DNA of 64,000 bases from Agelaius tricolor (GCA_023055355.1 JALJCS010000001.1:54317381-54381380), one strand, 5' to 3'. Shown: positions 25,385 to 38,862, counted from the stretch's first letter. The notes: generated from the letters alone by a model not told the origin. Translations and numbers: made by a program.

Positions 25385-25972
25385 TTACTGGGCAGGACAC
25401 TTCCATGTGCCTTTTTGTATGTACCCAGCCCTTCCCCTGAGGTGCCAACTGTCCTTGTCCAACACCTGCCAGGCTACGTCCCTGTTGCAGCTTCCTCCAG
25501 CAAGCACCACTGCAGTGCCACAGCCCAAATTGCACTTGGAAGACACTTGTATAAAATATTTGTAAATACAATAAAAAGTAACTCCTTTCCCCATTGATCT
25601 GTATTCTTGTTGCACTGAATTTTGAGAGTATTCATAAATGTTGTGGAAAAACACATCAGGTAAAATGACAGTGGTGGAAGAAGAAAGAACTGCAGCTGGA
25701 AGCTTCTTTGAAAGAGGGTTTCCCAGGATCTTGTAAGGCAGTGATCCTTTGCTCTCCTCTCTGGCCACCCCGTTTCCCCCGTGGGAAGCCAAAAGAACTG
25801 CAGCTCTAGTCAACAACTGCTTCCTGGTCCTTGCAAGAGGAAGCAGAGACTTCAGCCCTGCCAGACCTTCAGGTGCAGCCCTACCCATTGCTGATTCTCC
25901 ATCCTCCAGGCCTGTCTGAGCTTTGCAACACACCTTAGGGAGCTGAGCCAAGAAGGTTTTTGGGGAGCACAT
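25385..25972 (-). other. Unexplained minus-strand ORF, 195 codons from ATG and open at its 3' limit
   Basis: This minus-strand frame is open from the ATG at 25972-25970 down to about 25385, and it is open further upstream to a GTG at 26044, making it the longest frame in the window (219 codons). It contains Cys-rich and Leu/Ala-rich parts but no signal peptide, repeat or domain that I recognise. Its GC content is higher than the surroundings, which lowers stop frequency. No splice context or homologue is known to me. It is most likely fortuitous, and is recorded because of its length and its ARID1B-sense orientation. Confidence 0.2.
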
Positions 25973-26044
25973 CTGATAGAAGGATGGAAAAGAGTCATCT
26001 GTACCAAGGCATGGTTTGTAAGTGCTACAGCTTGAGAAGAACAC

Positions 26045-28079
26045 GGTTCTTAACCTTATGAAAGTTTTGCTGCATGGCTTCTAAGGTCATTGCTGCTTTG
26101 CAGCAGCTTTGCCTGAGCTCCTGTCCCATTTCCCTATTCACAGTCTTCTATGCTGAAGCCTACAAATGGGGCCACTGTTTATACACTGATGCCTCTCTTT
26201 AAAAAGACAACTACGTACACCACAACTTCTAAGATCAGCCTGATGGAACTATCAAGCCACAGCTCATTTCAACCTTTAAGTTATTCATTAGATAGACCAC
26301 CAAAAAAGAGGGGAAAAAGCAAATCAGTAAGTTAGATCTTTGCAAAGTCTCAAAATACTTCTGAAGGATGCTTGTCAGAACAAACAAATGTACCAAAGGA
26401 AGAAACAGCCTCATGAATTAAGTAAAAAAATAAATAAAGGGAAAACATATGAAAATTTCAACAACTGTGCCAATCTGTTGTGAGCTGTACCCGTGCCAGT
26501 GGGCGGCCTCGGGGCACCATAGGATTCCTCAGTGCAGTGCCAAGCTCCAGCAATATTGTTATGGTTAGAGAGGAATTTCTCACAAGAGCTAACAAAGGCA
26601 GAAGGTCATAAATAAACACAGCAGGATCGCCTTGTCAGTTCTCATTATTAGCGCTGCAGGCACTTGCTTTTCTATGGGCTGCTCACAGGTTCATTTAAGT
26701 GTAAGAGCTCCTCCTCAGAATTTCATGCTCATAAATAAAGACAACATTTCATTAGAAAGAAAGGCACACCTAAGATATTTTTTATTATTATTTTTTCACG
26801 CACACAGGGGCACATGTGCTTGAGCTGGCTGTGCTGTCTGCAGCTGCTCTGTCCGTTCACACCCTGCACTGGCACAACCTTACACTCAGCTAACCCAGAG
26901 CTGCAACAACACCCTTCTATGCTGGCCTCTGTGAGGCCATGCAGGCCTCCCTGAGACCAGGCCCATAATGAATGAGGAGACCTTACTACTGTAATAATGC
27001 TCACCAGAATTACATCTGGCCAGGAAATGAGGCTGAGCTCCTAAACCGATCCTGACGTGCATTATACAACTAGGAAAGCACAGCTGTGTGATCATTACTG
27101 CAATTATAAAGTGACATTTAGTGTTAATTTTCTTTTCTTACTGAATTTTGAAACAGAGTGGGGGTAGAACCAGTAGCTCTGGGGGTACAAATGTGCAAAA
27201 AAAGGAAATTAAAGTTTTTTAAGAGTGCAAATGTTGATTCTTCATCACCTGTCAGAAGTTAACAAACAGCTGAGTGAAAACACCTCGTATCTCCCATACA
27301 CATACCCACCTTTACCTATATCCATACCTAAAAAGATGTGTGAAAAGTAAGCTCTGTGTAAAACTAGACACATTTGAAATAAATTAACACTATCATGTAG
27401 TGCATGCTGATTTCAAGTTGCAGATACAGTGCTTTTCAGAATATTAGGGAAAATCAAGGAATCGGCAATGCTATCTCTGGAGAGTTTTTGTTTTCTACTT
27501 ATTACTTTGGGATTAAAAAAAATAATGAAAAGATGTTAATAAAGCTCAAAGGTTCACAACCCTGGAAACACTGCCAGTAAATAAAAAGTAAATAAAATAA
27601 AAGGCCTTATGTTATGCAAGGGATGCCTAGCAATTGGAAAAACACTTGGTCACCATTCCTTCCAGCACAAGATAGGTGATAGAGAATGTAACTACTCACC
27701 TGCCAATCCCACCCCCCAAAATATTGCTCCCTCTTGTGAACTGTACTGAACACCAATGCACCAGTACATTAAATGGTTGTGTCTATCTTTCTAGTTGCCT
27801 AAAATCTGACCAACATTATTGTTACTATAAACTCAGATCCTCACCTTTTAAAGCAAACTATATGACTGACAAGCAAAAATCCTGGTGCCTTGCATGCTTT
27901 CTGTGAGAAGCTTGGGAAAACAACTTTCCTTCCAGTTTGCTTCCTATCCCATCACCTGCTATCAGAAGAAGTCGGGTTGTTAGTCCTGATGCATTACAGC
28001 AGCAAAGCCATGTTCAAGGAACTGTTTCCCTGAGCTGTGCAGCCCTTCATTACACACCATTCATCATTATCAACACCAG
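26045..28079. other. Intron, nothing recognised
   Basis: No repeat family or gene was recognised. A small CpG-bearing stretch (GTGGGCGGCCTCGGGG) lies near 26500. Confidence 0.55.
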
Positions 28080-28440
28080 GAACTGCTGGAACAGCCCTTG
28101 TGAATGAAAAATCTCCCTGTTTAACTTCTAGAGGCTGCCAGCCCACTCCCTTTGGCCTCTGTGCTGAGGAAGGCTTTGTACCTCAGGCAGGGGGCTGCTG
28201 GCCATGCTGTGTGTGCCCTCTGCCCACAGCCCACCCTGGCAGGAGGGCAGCAGCCCCTCTCTCCTTGTGCCAGCAGGAACACAGGAGCTGCTCTCCGAAC
28301 GGCCGGCCCTAAACTGGCCTCTGCCAGGCAGAGAACTGCAGGTGCCAGGGAAGTGCTTTCTCTCTGCACACCAGCAAGGCTGTGCTTCTTGGCTCCACAC
28401 TCCTGCAGGGGAAAGAGCTGCTGGAAGTGATAGGAGATAG
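28080..28440. other. GC-rich segment with overlapping open frames
   Basis: A sharply GC-richer stretch, rich in CTG/CAG and CCC words, with open frames of 78-92 codons in two plus and two minus frames. Simultaneous openness on both strands is what stop-poor GC-rich DNA gives, so no gene is called. CpGs are few apart from CCGAACGGCCGG near 28300. It could be an unrecognised old repeat or a GC-biased insertion. Confidence 0.4.
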
Positions 28441-29687
28441 AGGAAAGGACAACAGTTTCCAGCTGGTCAGTTCCTCAGTCTCACCTGATCAGTAGGCAAG
28501 ATGCTGCCAGGGCACAGGGCAGGCTGCAGCCCCTTCTGCAAGCACAGACATGGAGATGCTGCTCTGTTTCTAGCCTCTTCCCTTTGTTCACTTTTTTCTT
28601 ATTAATATTTTAAAAACATTTACGTAGCAGACATGTTGCAATTAATTTATCTTCCCTGGTCAAAACACATTTACTTCTGTAGAAACACTGCTCTGCCATC
28701 CCTTTCAAAAGAAGAAATAGGGTTTCAGCTCACTCACTCAAACACAGATTTGTATTAATTCTTGTGCCTCAATAATTATTTCAGAAAAGGAGAACTCCTC
28801 ACAGAAGTTAAAAAGTGACCTAAACCTACTAACTGCTGTGTGCTATGAATGGCAGTAGACAGAGACAAGGAGAAAGATGTTTTTCAGGGGTCTCTGAAGC
28901 ACTTTTAAGTCACAGTGAGAAGAAACAGTGAGTTTCACACACCCATCTTTTTTTCTTCTTTTTTTTAGTACCATCTATTTGGTTCTTCAGCAGTTTTGGT
29001 CATATTTCAGTAGTATGACATCCACGGCTTTTTTTGACTTTTGATATCTTAAACTTATTTTATGAGTTACATGCTTGGATTTTTCTATAGAAAACACAGA
29101 AATATTTAAAGGATGTCAAGTTTCTAAATTAAATAATTTTGTCATATCCAGCAACATATTTCACTGCCATAGATGCACTACTGTTGAGTTTTTCCTCTAG
29201 GAGTGCAAAATATTTATTTTATACAGTCTAAAAATGGTCATTTTACATTTATTAAGAGTACAAAAAAATTATGCAAAGAACAGTTGAGAAAGGGGAAATA
29301 GAACAGGAGGTATATTCTTCAAAAGAATTATTGGAGGAATTCTCTTGGTACAAGATATCATTTGTTATTTTTCAATCAAAGAAAACAGCAAGAAAACACA
29401 ACGAAGGTTGAACCATCTACTCTAAAAAATTATGAATGCCAAAAGATCACAAATAGCACATTAATGTCAGAGTGTTGGCTCTTATTGACTTCTCAGGATT
29501 TTAATTTTGCTTTTTAAGGGGAGAAAAGAGGAGAGAAACAGAGGAGGTATCATTAGACTAAGTCCATGTTGCCCTAATTTTTTAAGCTAAAACCCCCAAA
29601 CTGCATCCATGATCTGTATCAGTTTGTACCTGACCACTTCAGCTGTCCCTGACACTTGACCTGCTTCCGAAAAGCAAGAAGTCCAAT
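28441..29687. other. Intron, nothing recognised
   Basis: AT-rich, with T-rich runs near 28955-28970 and no recognisable element. Confidence 0.55.
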
Positions 29688-29885
29688 TTAAGTCGACGGT
29701 CCTGCAGGGAGGTAATGGTTTGACCCTTGGTCCCTCCACTGCAACCGTTCCAATTCTCTAATGATTTCCCTGCAGGGTTCATTTACCAGTTCTGGGTCAA
29801 AGACCAGCACATCACGAAGGCAAGGGGCAGCAGAAGCACTGCATGATGGATTTGAAAATAAGTGCATCGTAAAGGAAACCTCCAT
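29688..29885 (-). other. Coding-looking patch, 65-codon minus-strand ORF
   Basis: The ORF starts at ATG 29885-29883 and ends TCGACTTAA. The middle part reads LRDVLVFDPELVNEPCRE then IIRELERLQWRDQG. This is charged, amphipathic and more protein-like than other frames here. The DNA keeps several CpGs (GTCGAC, AACCGTT, TCACGAAG, CATCGTAA) and two CCTGCAGG-like words. No splice sites clearly flank it, and I do not recognise the protein. It could be a decayed exon, an exapted transposon fragment or conserved noncoding DNA. It lies on the ARID1B sense strand. Confidence 0.3.
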
Positions 29886-30796
29886 CAATTAGGGATGGCC
29901 TTTGAATCCAAAACAAAAGAAAGCAAAGTGCAAATCATAATGTCTACTCTGCTCACTTTAGCAGCACACGATTTAGCAGATACACATGGTAAGAGATGCA
30001 TTTTAGCCTAGGTGCAAAACCAGCAATCATCCTAGGGCAAACAGCTCATCCTCAGAAGAGATGGCCTTCTGCTCACTCTGAGCAGTTGCTAAGTTGAAGG
30101 GATTCATGATTCGACTCCATGCCAGCTTTTGGTACAACGTAGTACTTCAATATGTGCACCATGAATTCAATTAGAAACATTAAGACCTGATCTAACTATG
30201 ATGCAAAATATTACCCAGGTCCACTTCCACTTTCTGGAATCTGTGGTTTAATTTACTTTTACAGGGAACTGCAAAACTACCAGTTACTTTTTTTCCATCC
30301 ACTTATTGCCATGTTTGTATTAAAACAGCTGCAAATTTCCTTTTTCTTCCAGTGCTCTTCAATACTGAAATGCACTATGTGTTTTTTTTTTTTTGAAAGA
30401 AAGGTATGAGGAAGTATATTTAGAAATATAGAAAGAGATGCAGTAATGGCATAAAAATATGAAGGAAATAAAAGATATCTTTTGCTTGTTCCTAGTGAAA
30501 GATTGAGGGGAAAAAAGAAATACCGCTGGCAAATGTGCAAATTAAAAAATAAAAAAGACAATGCTAAAAATACCTTTTAAGGTCTCTGCTTTCCTGAGTG
30601 AAGTGACCAGGTAAACACATGTTAACAACTCTGCTGATGCTAGAAGCCATGGTCATGACTAGTGGTCATGAGCTCACATCTAATGAATTCTGCTTAGCTG
30701 TAACAATTAGGGAGCTATAGCCTCACATGCAACTCTTTTAATGCTACAGTTATAAGACCACCAAAATTAAAACATTAAAGAAATCCTAAAAGTTAT
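29886..30796. other. Intron, nothing recognised
   Basis: AT-rich, with a T12 run around 30383-30394. Open frames are short. Confidence 0.55.
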
Positions 30797-30846
30797 GGGT
30801 TTGTTTTTTGGCGTTTTCTTGCGGGGTTGTTTTGTTGTTTGTTTCT
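30797..30846. repeat. T/G-rich low-complexity tract
   Basis: An irregular run of T with interspersed G (GGTTTGTTTTTTGGCG and similar). It resembles other low-complexity tracts in this window and has no recognised function. Confidence 0.7.
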
Positions 30847-30938
30847 TAATACTTTTAGTACATCTAGGCTTCACTTCCCTATTTATTTTTGAAGGACAAG
30901 AGAAACTGCTTCTCTGATATTCAAAATACGTTCATTAT

Positions 30939-30965
30939 CAAGAAGCCTTGGCTTCTTGCCAAGGC
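30939..30965. repeat. Overlapping short inverted repeats (hairpin)
   Basis: CAAGAAGCCTTGGCTTCTTG at 30939-30958 is a perfect 20-base palindrome. An overlapping alternative pairs GCCTTGG (30945-30951) with CCAAGGC (30959-30965) across a seven-base loop. It is too short for a microRNA precursor. Confidence 0.85.
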
Positions 30966-33900
30966 CTTTCAAATTTAATAGTGATTGAGACCTCGTAAAA
31001 ATACTTTAATTTTCCAAGAGCTGAAGAAGCCTGGAAAGAAAGGATTTCATAGTGTTTCAGCATAGCAACTGAAAACTACAAATTGTCTTTTAAACTTTTG
31101 CTTGCCTGTGTGCATGAGTATCACATACTCTCTCCAATATTCTGCCCGATACTAGTATGTGTATTATTTTCTTGCACAAGAAGTACAGAAACCCATATTC
31201 TAGCTAAAACAAAGAGAAAGAAAAGTGTGACTTTCTCCAACAATACTTGACTGAAAAAAGAACATGGCTGCTAAAACTAAGAACAGCCAAATTTAAACAG
31301 GGAGCAGAGATATAAAATAATAAGGGAAACACAGCAACAAACTTTTTACATCACCTTCTCTTCATAAGGGCCAAACTTAGAAAATGCGTAAAATCCTCTG
31401 TATTGAGCCCATCAAGTTTGCTGACCTTGAATCTCCTAAATTACCTCTCAAAGCCTTTGGTATCCTCACTTCTATTTTGGCAAAAGTGAGGGATGGGCAA
31501 CATCAGCTGGGATCTGAGTGAATGGGGCTTGTCTGCAACCAGGCTGGCTGAGAATAAGTTCTTGCTGCCAACCACACCATATGTGACAGGAAAACTTTTG
31601 TTAATAAAAACCATATTGATGTACTTGTTAACGACTTGAACAGCCCAGTAATTGAATTTAAACCAGTTAACTATTCACCAGGGCTTCATCAGCCCACCTC
31701 CTTCATCTCCTCTAGCCCTGTGTTATTTCAAAGCAACTGGAAGAATTTTACACCACCACCACCACCCTTCCCCACCACAAGCCTTTCACCATTATGTGCG
31801 CTCGGGAAGCCTTGCCTTAGAGCAGCTCATTTGAAGAGCTCTTAACTGCATTTTTGAAAGAACAAAGCAGTTTTATAACTCTCTCTATACAAACAGAAGG
31901 CACTTATCTGAGGGGCTCTCTTATTTTCAGTCCATCAATAAGTGACACCGTTATGTTACAACTGGCTACCACCACGGAGACAAAGTGTGTCCGTCCCTGA
32001 CCTCAAAGGGATCAATCACATCAATGTTTCTATGAGGTTTGGGCTTTTTTATTAAAGGGATCAAGGAAAGAAACAAAGCTCCCCAAAGTACATAAAATGT
32101 TTTAATGCATAAGTTTTTCAATTTCCTCATCAGCAACATTATTTGAAAGCTGCAATACTAAAAGGTTACAATTACAGAAAGATGGTTTTCAGTAGTGGTT
32201 TTTTTTTAAGTAGTAATTCTTTAATTTCTTTTCCCTCATTTTTCATCAATTAAGTTTAATTTTTCCTGTGAGCCAACACAAGGGAGCTGACAATAAAAGC
32301 CTGATGCAGCAAACCTTTCCAGAGGCCCTTAAGCCAAGTGATTTCAGCTTATAATCAGGATATGCTTGTATTCACAACTACCCTCACTACGGCTCCACCT
32401 CTGCTCAAAACTGTGGTTTTGCAAGATTTCTGGCAACATTTTGCTTTTGTAGTTGTATGCAAAGAATGGCTCACAACAAACATTACTAGAAATAAAGAAC
32501 TTATTTGTTTATTTTTGCCTTAATTAAATTATTCTGTGCAGCTCATCTCACATAGACCACAATTTACTATTGCCACTTATTTAAACAAGTTCTGCATGTG
32601 ATGAACTCCTTATTGGTGAGAACCTACAAATGATGAGATTTCTCTCGGAGACATCCCTCTCCCTCCCTAAATTCAGGCAGGAATAGAAAAACCAGTAGAT
32701 ATTTTTAACTGTACACCGGGTCTCAGACCATACAGTAATCATACACATTGCAACAGATTTGCACAACATTTGGGCAGCATCTCAATGGATTGATCGCTTG
32801 TCCGCAGAGATGTGAACTTATCAAGGTTCTGCTTAGTGTAGATATCCAGACAAGCAGTTGGCAGTGAGGTTTCTTCTGCACTAATTACATTCTTTTCCAA
32901 AAGTTCACCCTGCCTGGGTGTCCAGGTAATTGCAATTAAGGCAAGAATCTGGTAATTAGAAATTCAAGTGCCCTGCCAAGAACAATACACTTCCTCTTAA
33001 CGTGCTGCCCAAAGAACTAATTCACTTGGAAACGACAGAAGCTGATGTGAAGTGGCAGAGTAGATGTTGATTAAGCAACAACCACAGAAGTACATTCCCT
33101 TCCCCCTAAAATCATTTAGACTCTTAGAAAGTGTTTCATTACCTTTGAAACAGTTAAATAAATTAAAAAATCAAAATTCCAGGCTTTCAAACAGCATCAT
33201 CTTCTGCTCCCATGTCTGCTTAGAATTGCTGGAATGTCTTTCTTGAAGCTGAAAATACAATGCTGGTCACACTCCCCTTCAATCTCCCACCAAAAGCTAA
33301 CTTTGTACCATGACTCAGCAATTACTGCTCACAGGCATTACTGACTAAGTATCAAATCACTTAGTAATTTCTGAAATAAGTTTAACACAGAGCAACAAAT
33401 ACATTTATATAGAAGCATAAAGCAAAGCCACTCACAGTTTAGTGCTCTCACAGGACAGAAAGATACTACACTGTCATCTAAATTCTAAGTTTTTTAATGG
33501 TATTGTTAGTTGGAAACGAATGGTTATTTTTTACTCTCCCTACACATTTCTTCCTAACTCACAGCTGTTCTTGTCAATTCAGAATAACATCTCTATCCCA
33601 AATCTTGGACCTAGCTTCTTATAGTTAAATACTAGTTTTTTTTCTTTCAGGAAACACAAAAAGCCTTTTTCCACTGGGGATATGAAAACTCTTACTGTAT
33701 GTATATTGTGTACATGTGTGTGTGCTTGTTTGCACAATTACATGAACACAGACCTTTCTGTCCAAATCAAAGCCCTGGAATCACGTGCCTGGCTTTAGGC
33801 ATAGCTGAGACTATTCATTTTTGTATAGATGAGCAATTTGAAATTCAAAGATGGGAGGTTCTGGGATAATGTTATTAAAACTATTTGAAAAAAATGGGGT

Positions 33901-36879
33901 GGGGGAGAAATTCCCTCCCTCTTTCTGAACAAAAATGTATACCAGGTCCACATTCATGCTAGATGAGTCAAGGAAAGTTCTCTCTCCAGTCCTGAACTTT
34001 GTGGTTCCCAAATAGCTTCTTTTGGATGACATCACTACCTCTTCCAGTGTGCTACTCAGGCACTATCAAAGAAACTTCTGATGCCTTGTCTCGTGTTTCA
34101 CCCACTGGAGACTTCAATAAAATCCCATCACTGGGATTGATCTGGGGATCAAAAACCACCACAAGCATCACTCACAGCATCCAGAGTGCACTTCACAAAC
34201 GGAGCCTAGATCTAGTAGCACGCAAAATGTGTACAGAGCCCTGATGGAAAACTATGAAAAGGAAAGGATGCTTTGAAATGCTCAAGTTTTGTTGTTGGTT
34301 TGCTTTCATAAAACATTGTAAGAGCAGTACTGCTCCCCTCCCGCCCCCAATGTTTTTAAGCCTAAAAAATGACTCCGTTCTCTCCTGACCTCTGTTTTCT
34401 ATTGCCTTAGTGGGTTTCCAAGATTTCTTAGATCATAGCCAGACATAACCACTAAAGAAACAAGCTGAGATCATCAAAACCTCCTGACTGAAATGCTGAA
34501 AACAAAATAAAATGTACAGTTTTCACCACCCACCCCAGAAGTACATCAAGTGCACAGCAAGAAAAGCCTACAGTAAGAAATTACCTCTCACACGCTGCAG
34601 CAAAGCCTCAGGAGCTAATAATACAAGAAATAAAACCGCTGTTTTGATTGATAGATCTGTTAAAGTTTCTTATCGCTTATTTCCAACAATGTCAGTCAAA
34701 TATGTTTCATCTTTTATCAGTAACAAAATAAAATTATTTTTGCCTGAGAATCTAAATTATAGATACTTATATGTAGAGAAATAGCACTAAGCCAAGTGAC
34801 AATTGGGGACTAATATTTTGCAATTGACCTAACAATGTATTAAAAAAAAAAACACCAAAGATTAACTCCTACCATCTAACACTCTGTTCCTTCCTATAAT
34901 TCATTTCAGCTGATCATAAGCAAGTTGTTCAGTTCAGGTATATTGGGTTATAACTGAAATAATCTTCCCCTTTACATCACAATTCAATACAGAAATTAAC
35001 TGTATGGATTCTTTGTTCACATAACAGATAAATTTTACATATGTTACACAATTATTTACATATATTTACATGTTTATGCAAATACACACATTTGTATATA
35101 GACAATACATATAATGCAATCTTTGATTGGTAAAGCTGGGTAGTGAAAAATGGCTCACTCTCAGCAAGGCTTTGCTGTTGTATGGTAAGTGATTTTTATC
35201 TTCCTGGGCAAGTTAAAATCTACTGTTCAAGGAGTATGAAAATCCTCTAACATGCACACTGATTTTATAGCTACAACATTCTGAAAGTCTTCAGATGCTT
35301 TGTACATGGCATAAAAGTGAAAGTAGTGCTTTGTGGAGAATTTGCACTAGAAAAGTCTGAAAGTTAGGAGCCTTATCCTCCTTGTATATACCTTCAGAGA
35401 AGCAGATGAACAGCTCACTGTGTTTATGCAGTTGGACAAGATAATTTACCAAGGTGCTGACACTGTCTGCACACAAGCAGGGCTGGGCCCCACTCCCTTC
35501 TTAATTGCAGGGGTACATCACAACCCAGAGAACGAGTGAAAACTCTAAGAAGCCACAAACCACAAAAATTGCAGAAGAGTTTAGGCCAAAAGAAAGGGAT
35601 TTTTCATGTCAGAAGTTACCAGATCCCAGCCTGATGCATGTGTGGGTCCATCCTGCTGCTTCTGAACACCTGCTGGAGGGACCCACTCCCACCTGGGACC
35701 CACCACGAACAGCAGCTCCCCTGCTCCTTTCCATAGCCTCTTCTCAGCTGTGTGCTGCTGGGCTAGGATCACAACTCCTACACTAGACCACACTATAACA
35801 ACGTTACCTCCATCGGCTCTGCACTAATGTTGAAGACCTCAACAGTGTGCCAAGCACTGCTCATGCTCCCCAAAGCTGACTGCTGTCAGGGGTATCCCCA
35901 TCTCAAGAAGCAAAACTGCCTGAGTTTCTCTCTGGACCACAAAATCAATTTCTTTTACACTGAATATTATATCACAAACTAAGTAACATAGAATAAACTT
36001 TCTCTTGTAACATCCTTAAAAATGGCTAATAAGGAATTTTTAAAAGTTAAGATTTTTCTATATAACACTCCATAAAACAATAACATAGCATTTTACTTCT
36101 TCTTTCTTCAAAGATGCACAGCTTTTCTGAGAGCTGCATCCATTCAAGTAATGGAAAGAAGCCAAGGTGCAACCAGAGGCACTTATATTTTGAAATCCAA
36201 ATGGTCACTTTAGAAAAATTATACTAACCAGCACATACCAATATAAATTGCTCTATAAAAGCAGCAAACTGCCTTATAAACTGCTCTTTTAAAACTAACT
36301 TAAGGGGAAAAAAAAAAAAAGAAAGGTTAACAATGGACTACATAACTGTAAAGTAAGTTGCCAGTCCCCAGACAAGATGATGAAAATCAGCCATGAAGAA
36401 ATTTTGGTGAATGGCAGAAGGAACAAGGTGATGAATATATCTGGGGGAATGATCAGGCCTTGCAATCTCTCCTTCAGTAGCAGAATACATGTACAACACT
36501 GCATCCACCTCAAGCTGGCATCCAGCTCTGCAGGCATGGTATTCCAGACAAATTCATTACCATTCAATAATAATGACTCGAGAGCCAGTATTTTCTAGAA
36601 AAAATGAATTTACTACAATGGACAAGCAGCAGACTGCCAGCCATTAGACAGGTCTGGGGACAAGTCAACCACACCACATATAATGTCCTCCATTTTATGA
36701 AGGTTCAGTTATAACACAGACAGATACCTTATTATCCTAACCTTGAATTGGAAGTCCTTTCCAAAAACCTATCCGATGTCTTTGTGCAACAGACTCCAAA
36801 TATTTTTCTGAACCACAGGGAAAGGCTCGTGTAAATGCAAAGAATGACACAATAGGAAAATTAGTGGACGCCTTCGCTG
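30966..36879. other. Intron, no repeats recognised, possible conserved patches
   Basis: AT-rich single-copy DNA. The 31930-32330 part has a few CpGs, TCF/LEF-like TCAAAG words and no transposon similarity, and may be a conserved element. 35035-35110 is AT-rich with repeated TTACATAT words. A CCACCACCACCACC-type run lies near 31750. No gene was recognised. Confidence 0.45.
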
Positions 36880-37720
36880 TTTCTCATTAGCTATTTTATT
36901 TTTTTAAAGAAGACACAGTTTCTAATGACCTTCCCACCCAAAGGGTAAGAGCTGTGTCACTTGTGAGTTATTTGTATACTCCTGCTAATTGTATCATTAC
37001 ACTCCTCCAACTGTTATGAATATTCATTTTCTCTCACTTCTCTCTCTGTGCACTTATTAACTGTATAACACAAATACTCGAGAGATTTTGTGTGTGTGTG
37101 TATATGTATGTGTATGCGTGATATTATTTATGTAAATCTATAGCTGACCTGTGCACACAAAACATTATTCACCAGTGGTACCACAGCCCTTAGAAACAAG
37201 GTTTTAAAGGTCTGAACTGCAACAGAAATTGCAATGGTTCCAAATAACCAAATTTTACCTCAAACAAAACCAGTTCCTTTTACAACAATTTTGTTCGCAA
37301 GGATACAAACTCACCGAGCATTTCTTATCATTATTGTTACTATTATTTACTGAACACTAAACCGTGTTTTGTCTTATATATTTAAATTATGAAAGTAAGC
37401 TGCCTAAAAGACCGCGTCTTGTCGTGTTTGCTTCTATCTGCTGCTACAGTTTTAAAGCACATTTCCCTTTATTTCACTTTTCCACAAGCCATAAAAAAAC
37501 TCATTTCTAATTCATCCGTTCGTTCAGCTTAACCTCTCTTCTCAGCAATTAAAGTACTCTGCGCATCCCTCATCTATCACACAGCCAGCTAAATAATGCA
37601 TTGCGTCCTCCGCTCATCTTTTATCATCCCAAATGACAGGTATTAGCATATCTCCCCAGTCAATTACAGTGCAGCGGAATAATCACAGCATAATTGGGCG
37701 AAAGCCACTCTAATCACCAA
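36880..37720. promoter_or_regulatory. Candidate conserved noncoding element block
   Basis: A transposon-free stretch dense in homeodomain-like cores, including CTAATTG, AATTAAAG, CAATTACAG and CATAATTGGGCG. It has a MEIS/TGIF-like TGACAGG word near 37634 and retained CpGs at about 37360-37720 (CCGCGTC-like, TCCGTTCGTTC, TGCGCATCC, TTGCGTCCTCCGC, GCGGAAT). A TG-rich microsatellite at 37088-37118 interrupts it. The composition resembles developmental enhancers found in introns of large regulatory genes. Conservation is inferred, not measured. Confidence 0.45.
37088..37118. repeat. TG-rich microsatellite
   Basis: Interrupted TG/TA alternation (TTGTGTGTGTGTGTATATG and on), with a single CpG near the end. 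Confidence 0.85.
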
Positions 37721-38862
37721 CCCTGCAAACTCGCAGAATAAAAACTGAGTGGCAGTTCAGACAGGCCTTGCTCTTGTCCATGACTCCAGCCAACAGGCTT
37801 GGCAGGTCTCCATTTCCTTCTGCCTTTCCAAACTTGTTCTTTGGGGCTAAACTTCTCAGCACATACACACGCAACCCGTTTGGGTTTTCTTAAAGGAAGA
37901 CCGGCGCATTGATAAATATTACCCAAAGACTATTTGCTAACAAATGCCAGCCTGGAATACAGCACAGCTGTTTTCTGCCCTTCAGATCATCCAGTGGGGC
38001 TCTGCTTTACAGACTAGCTTTGACAGATGGGTTTGTTGCTCGAGGTACAAAGTTTTACATTTCATGTTAGAGCAAGCAGAATTTCTTTTCCTTTAAGTAT
38101 AAAGGATTTATGAGATCTAACACAGTTAGGTACTGCTTTAGATGGTGCTGCTTACTGCAGACATTAGCCTTCTGGTTTTCAACACTAGTGAGATGCCCAC
38201 AAAGCATAATTTTTATTTGTTGTCTATTTAATACATCTAGATTAAAATCCTACATATCCATTTGAACATAAAACAAGTGTTTCACTAGCTAAACAAAGAG
38301 ACAAAAGTAAATTAACATCACATTGCCATCTCCTGTGTTCAATCTGAGCAAATCAGAGTACCAACAGAAATTCCCCATGGCTAATGGGCTCCTGTGCAGC
38401 CTCCCCAAAGCTCTCAAACTGATGGTGCAGGACTAATCTCAGGTGAGCTACTTGCTCTGAGACTTCCCCATTCTGGGATTCAGAGCCATGTTCTGATGGA
38501 GGAGCTACCTGTGGATGGTGGTGGGACCATCCCAGGCCTGGGGGTGCTCCTGGGATCTGCTTACCCTACAGGGCAGGAGTGCATCAGCTCAACAGTCTGA
38601 GATCTTCTCAACAGCCAGAAGTTGAGGGCATGAATAGTGCCCTGGGAAATCAGGATATGAATTGAATTCAAAAGAAGATTTTCCACAGTGTTATGTCAGC
38701 ACAGTTGAAATTTTCAAACGTATTACAAACATGGAAAGTCTTCTGAAATCTAACAGCCAAGTTATCTTCTTTGAAATTCTAAGTGAGATGTACTAAATTT
38801 GTGCTGTTGTCATCACTGGTAGCAGACTCAGGTTGAGCATATTTTCTCATTCAGCCCCAAAG

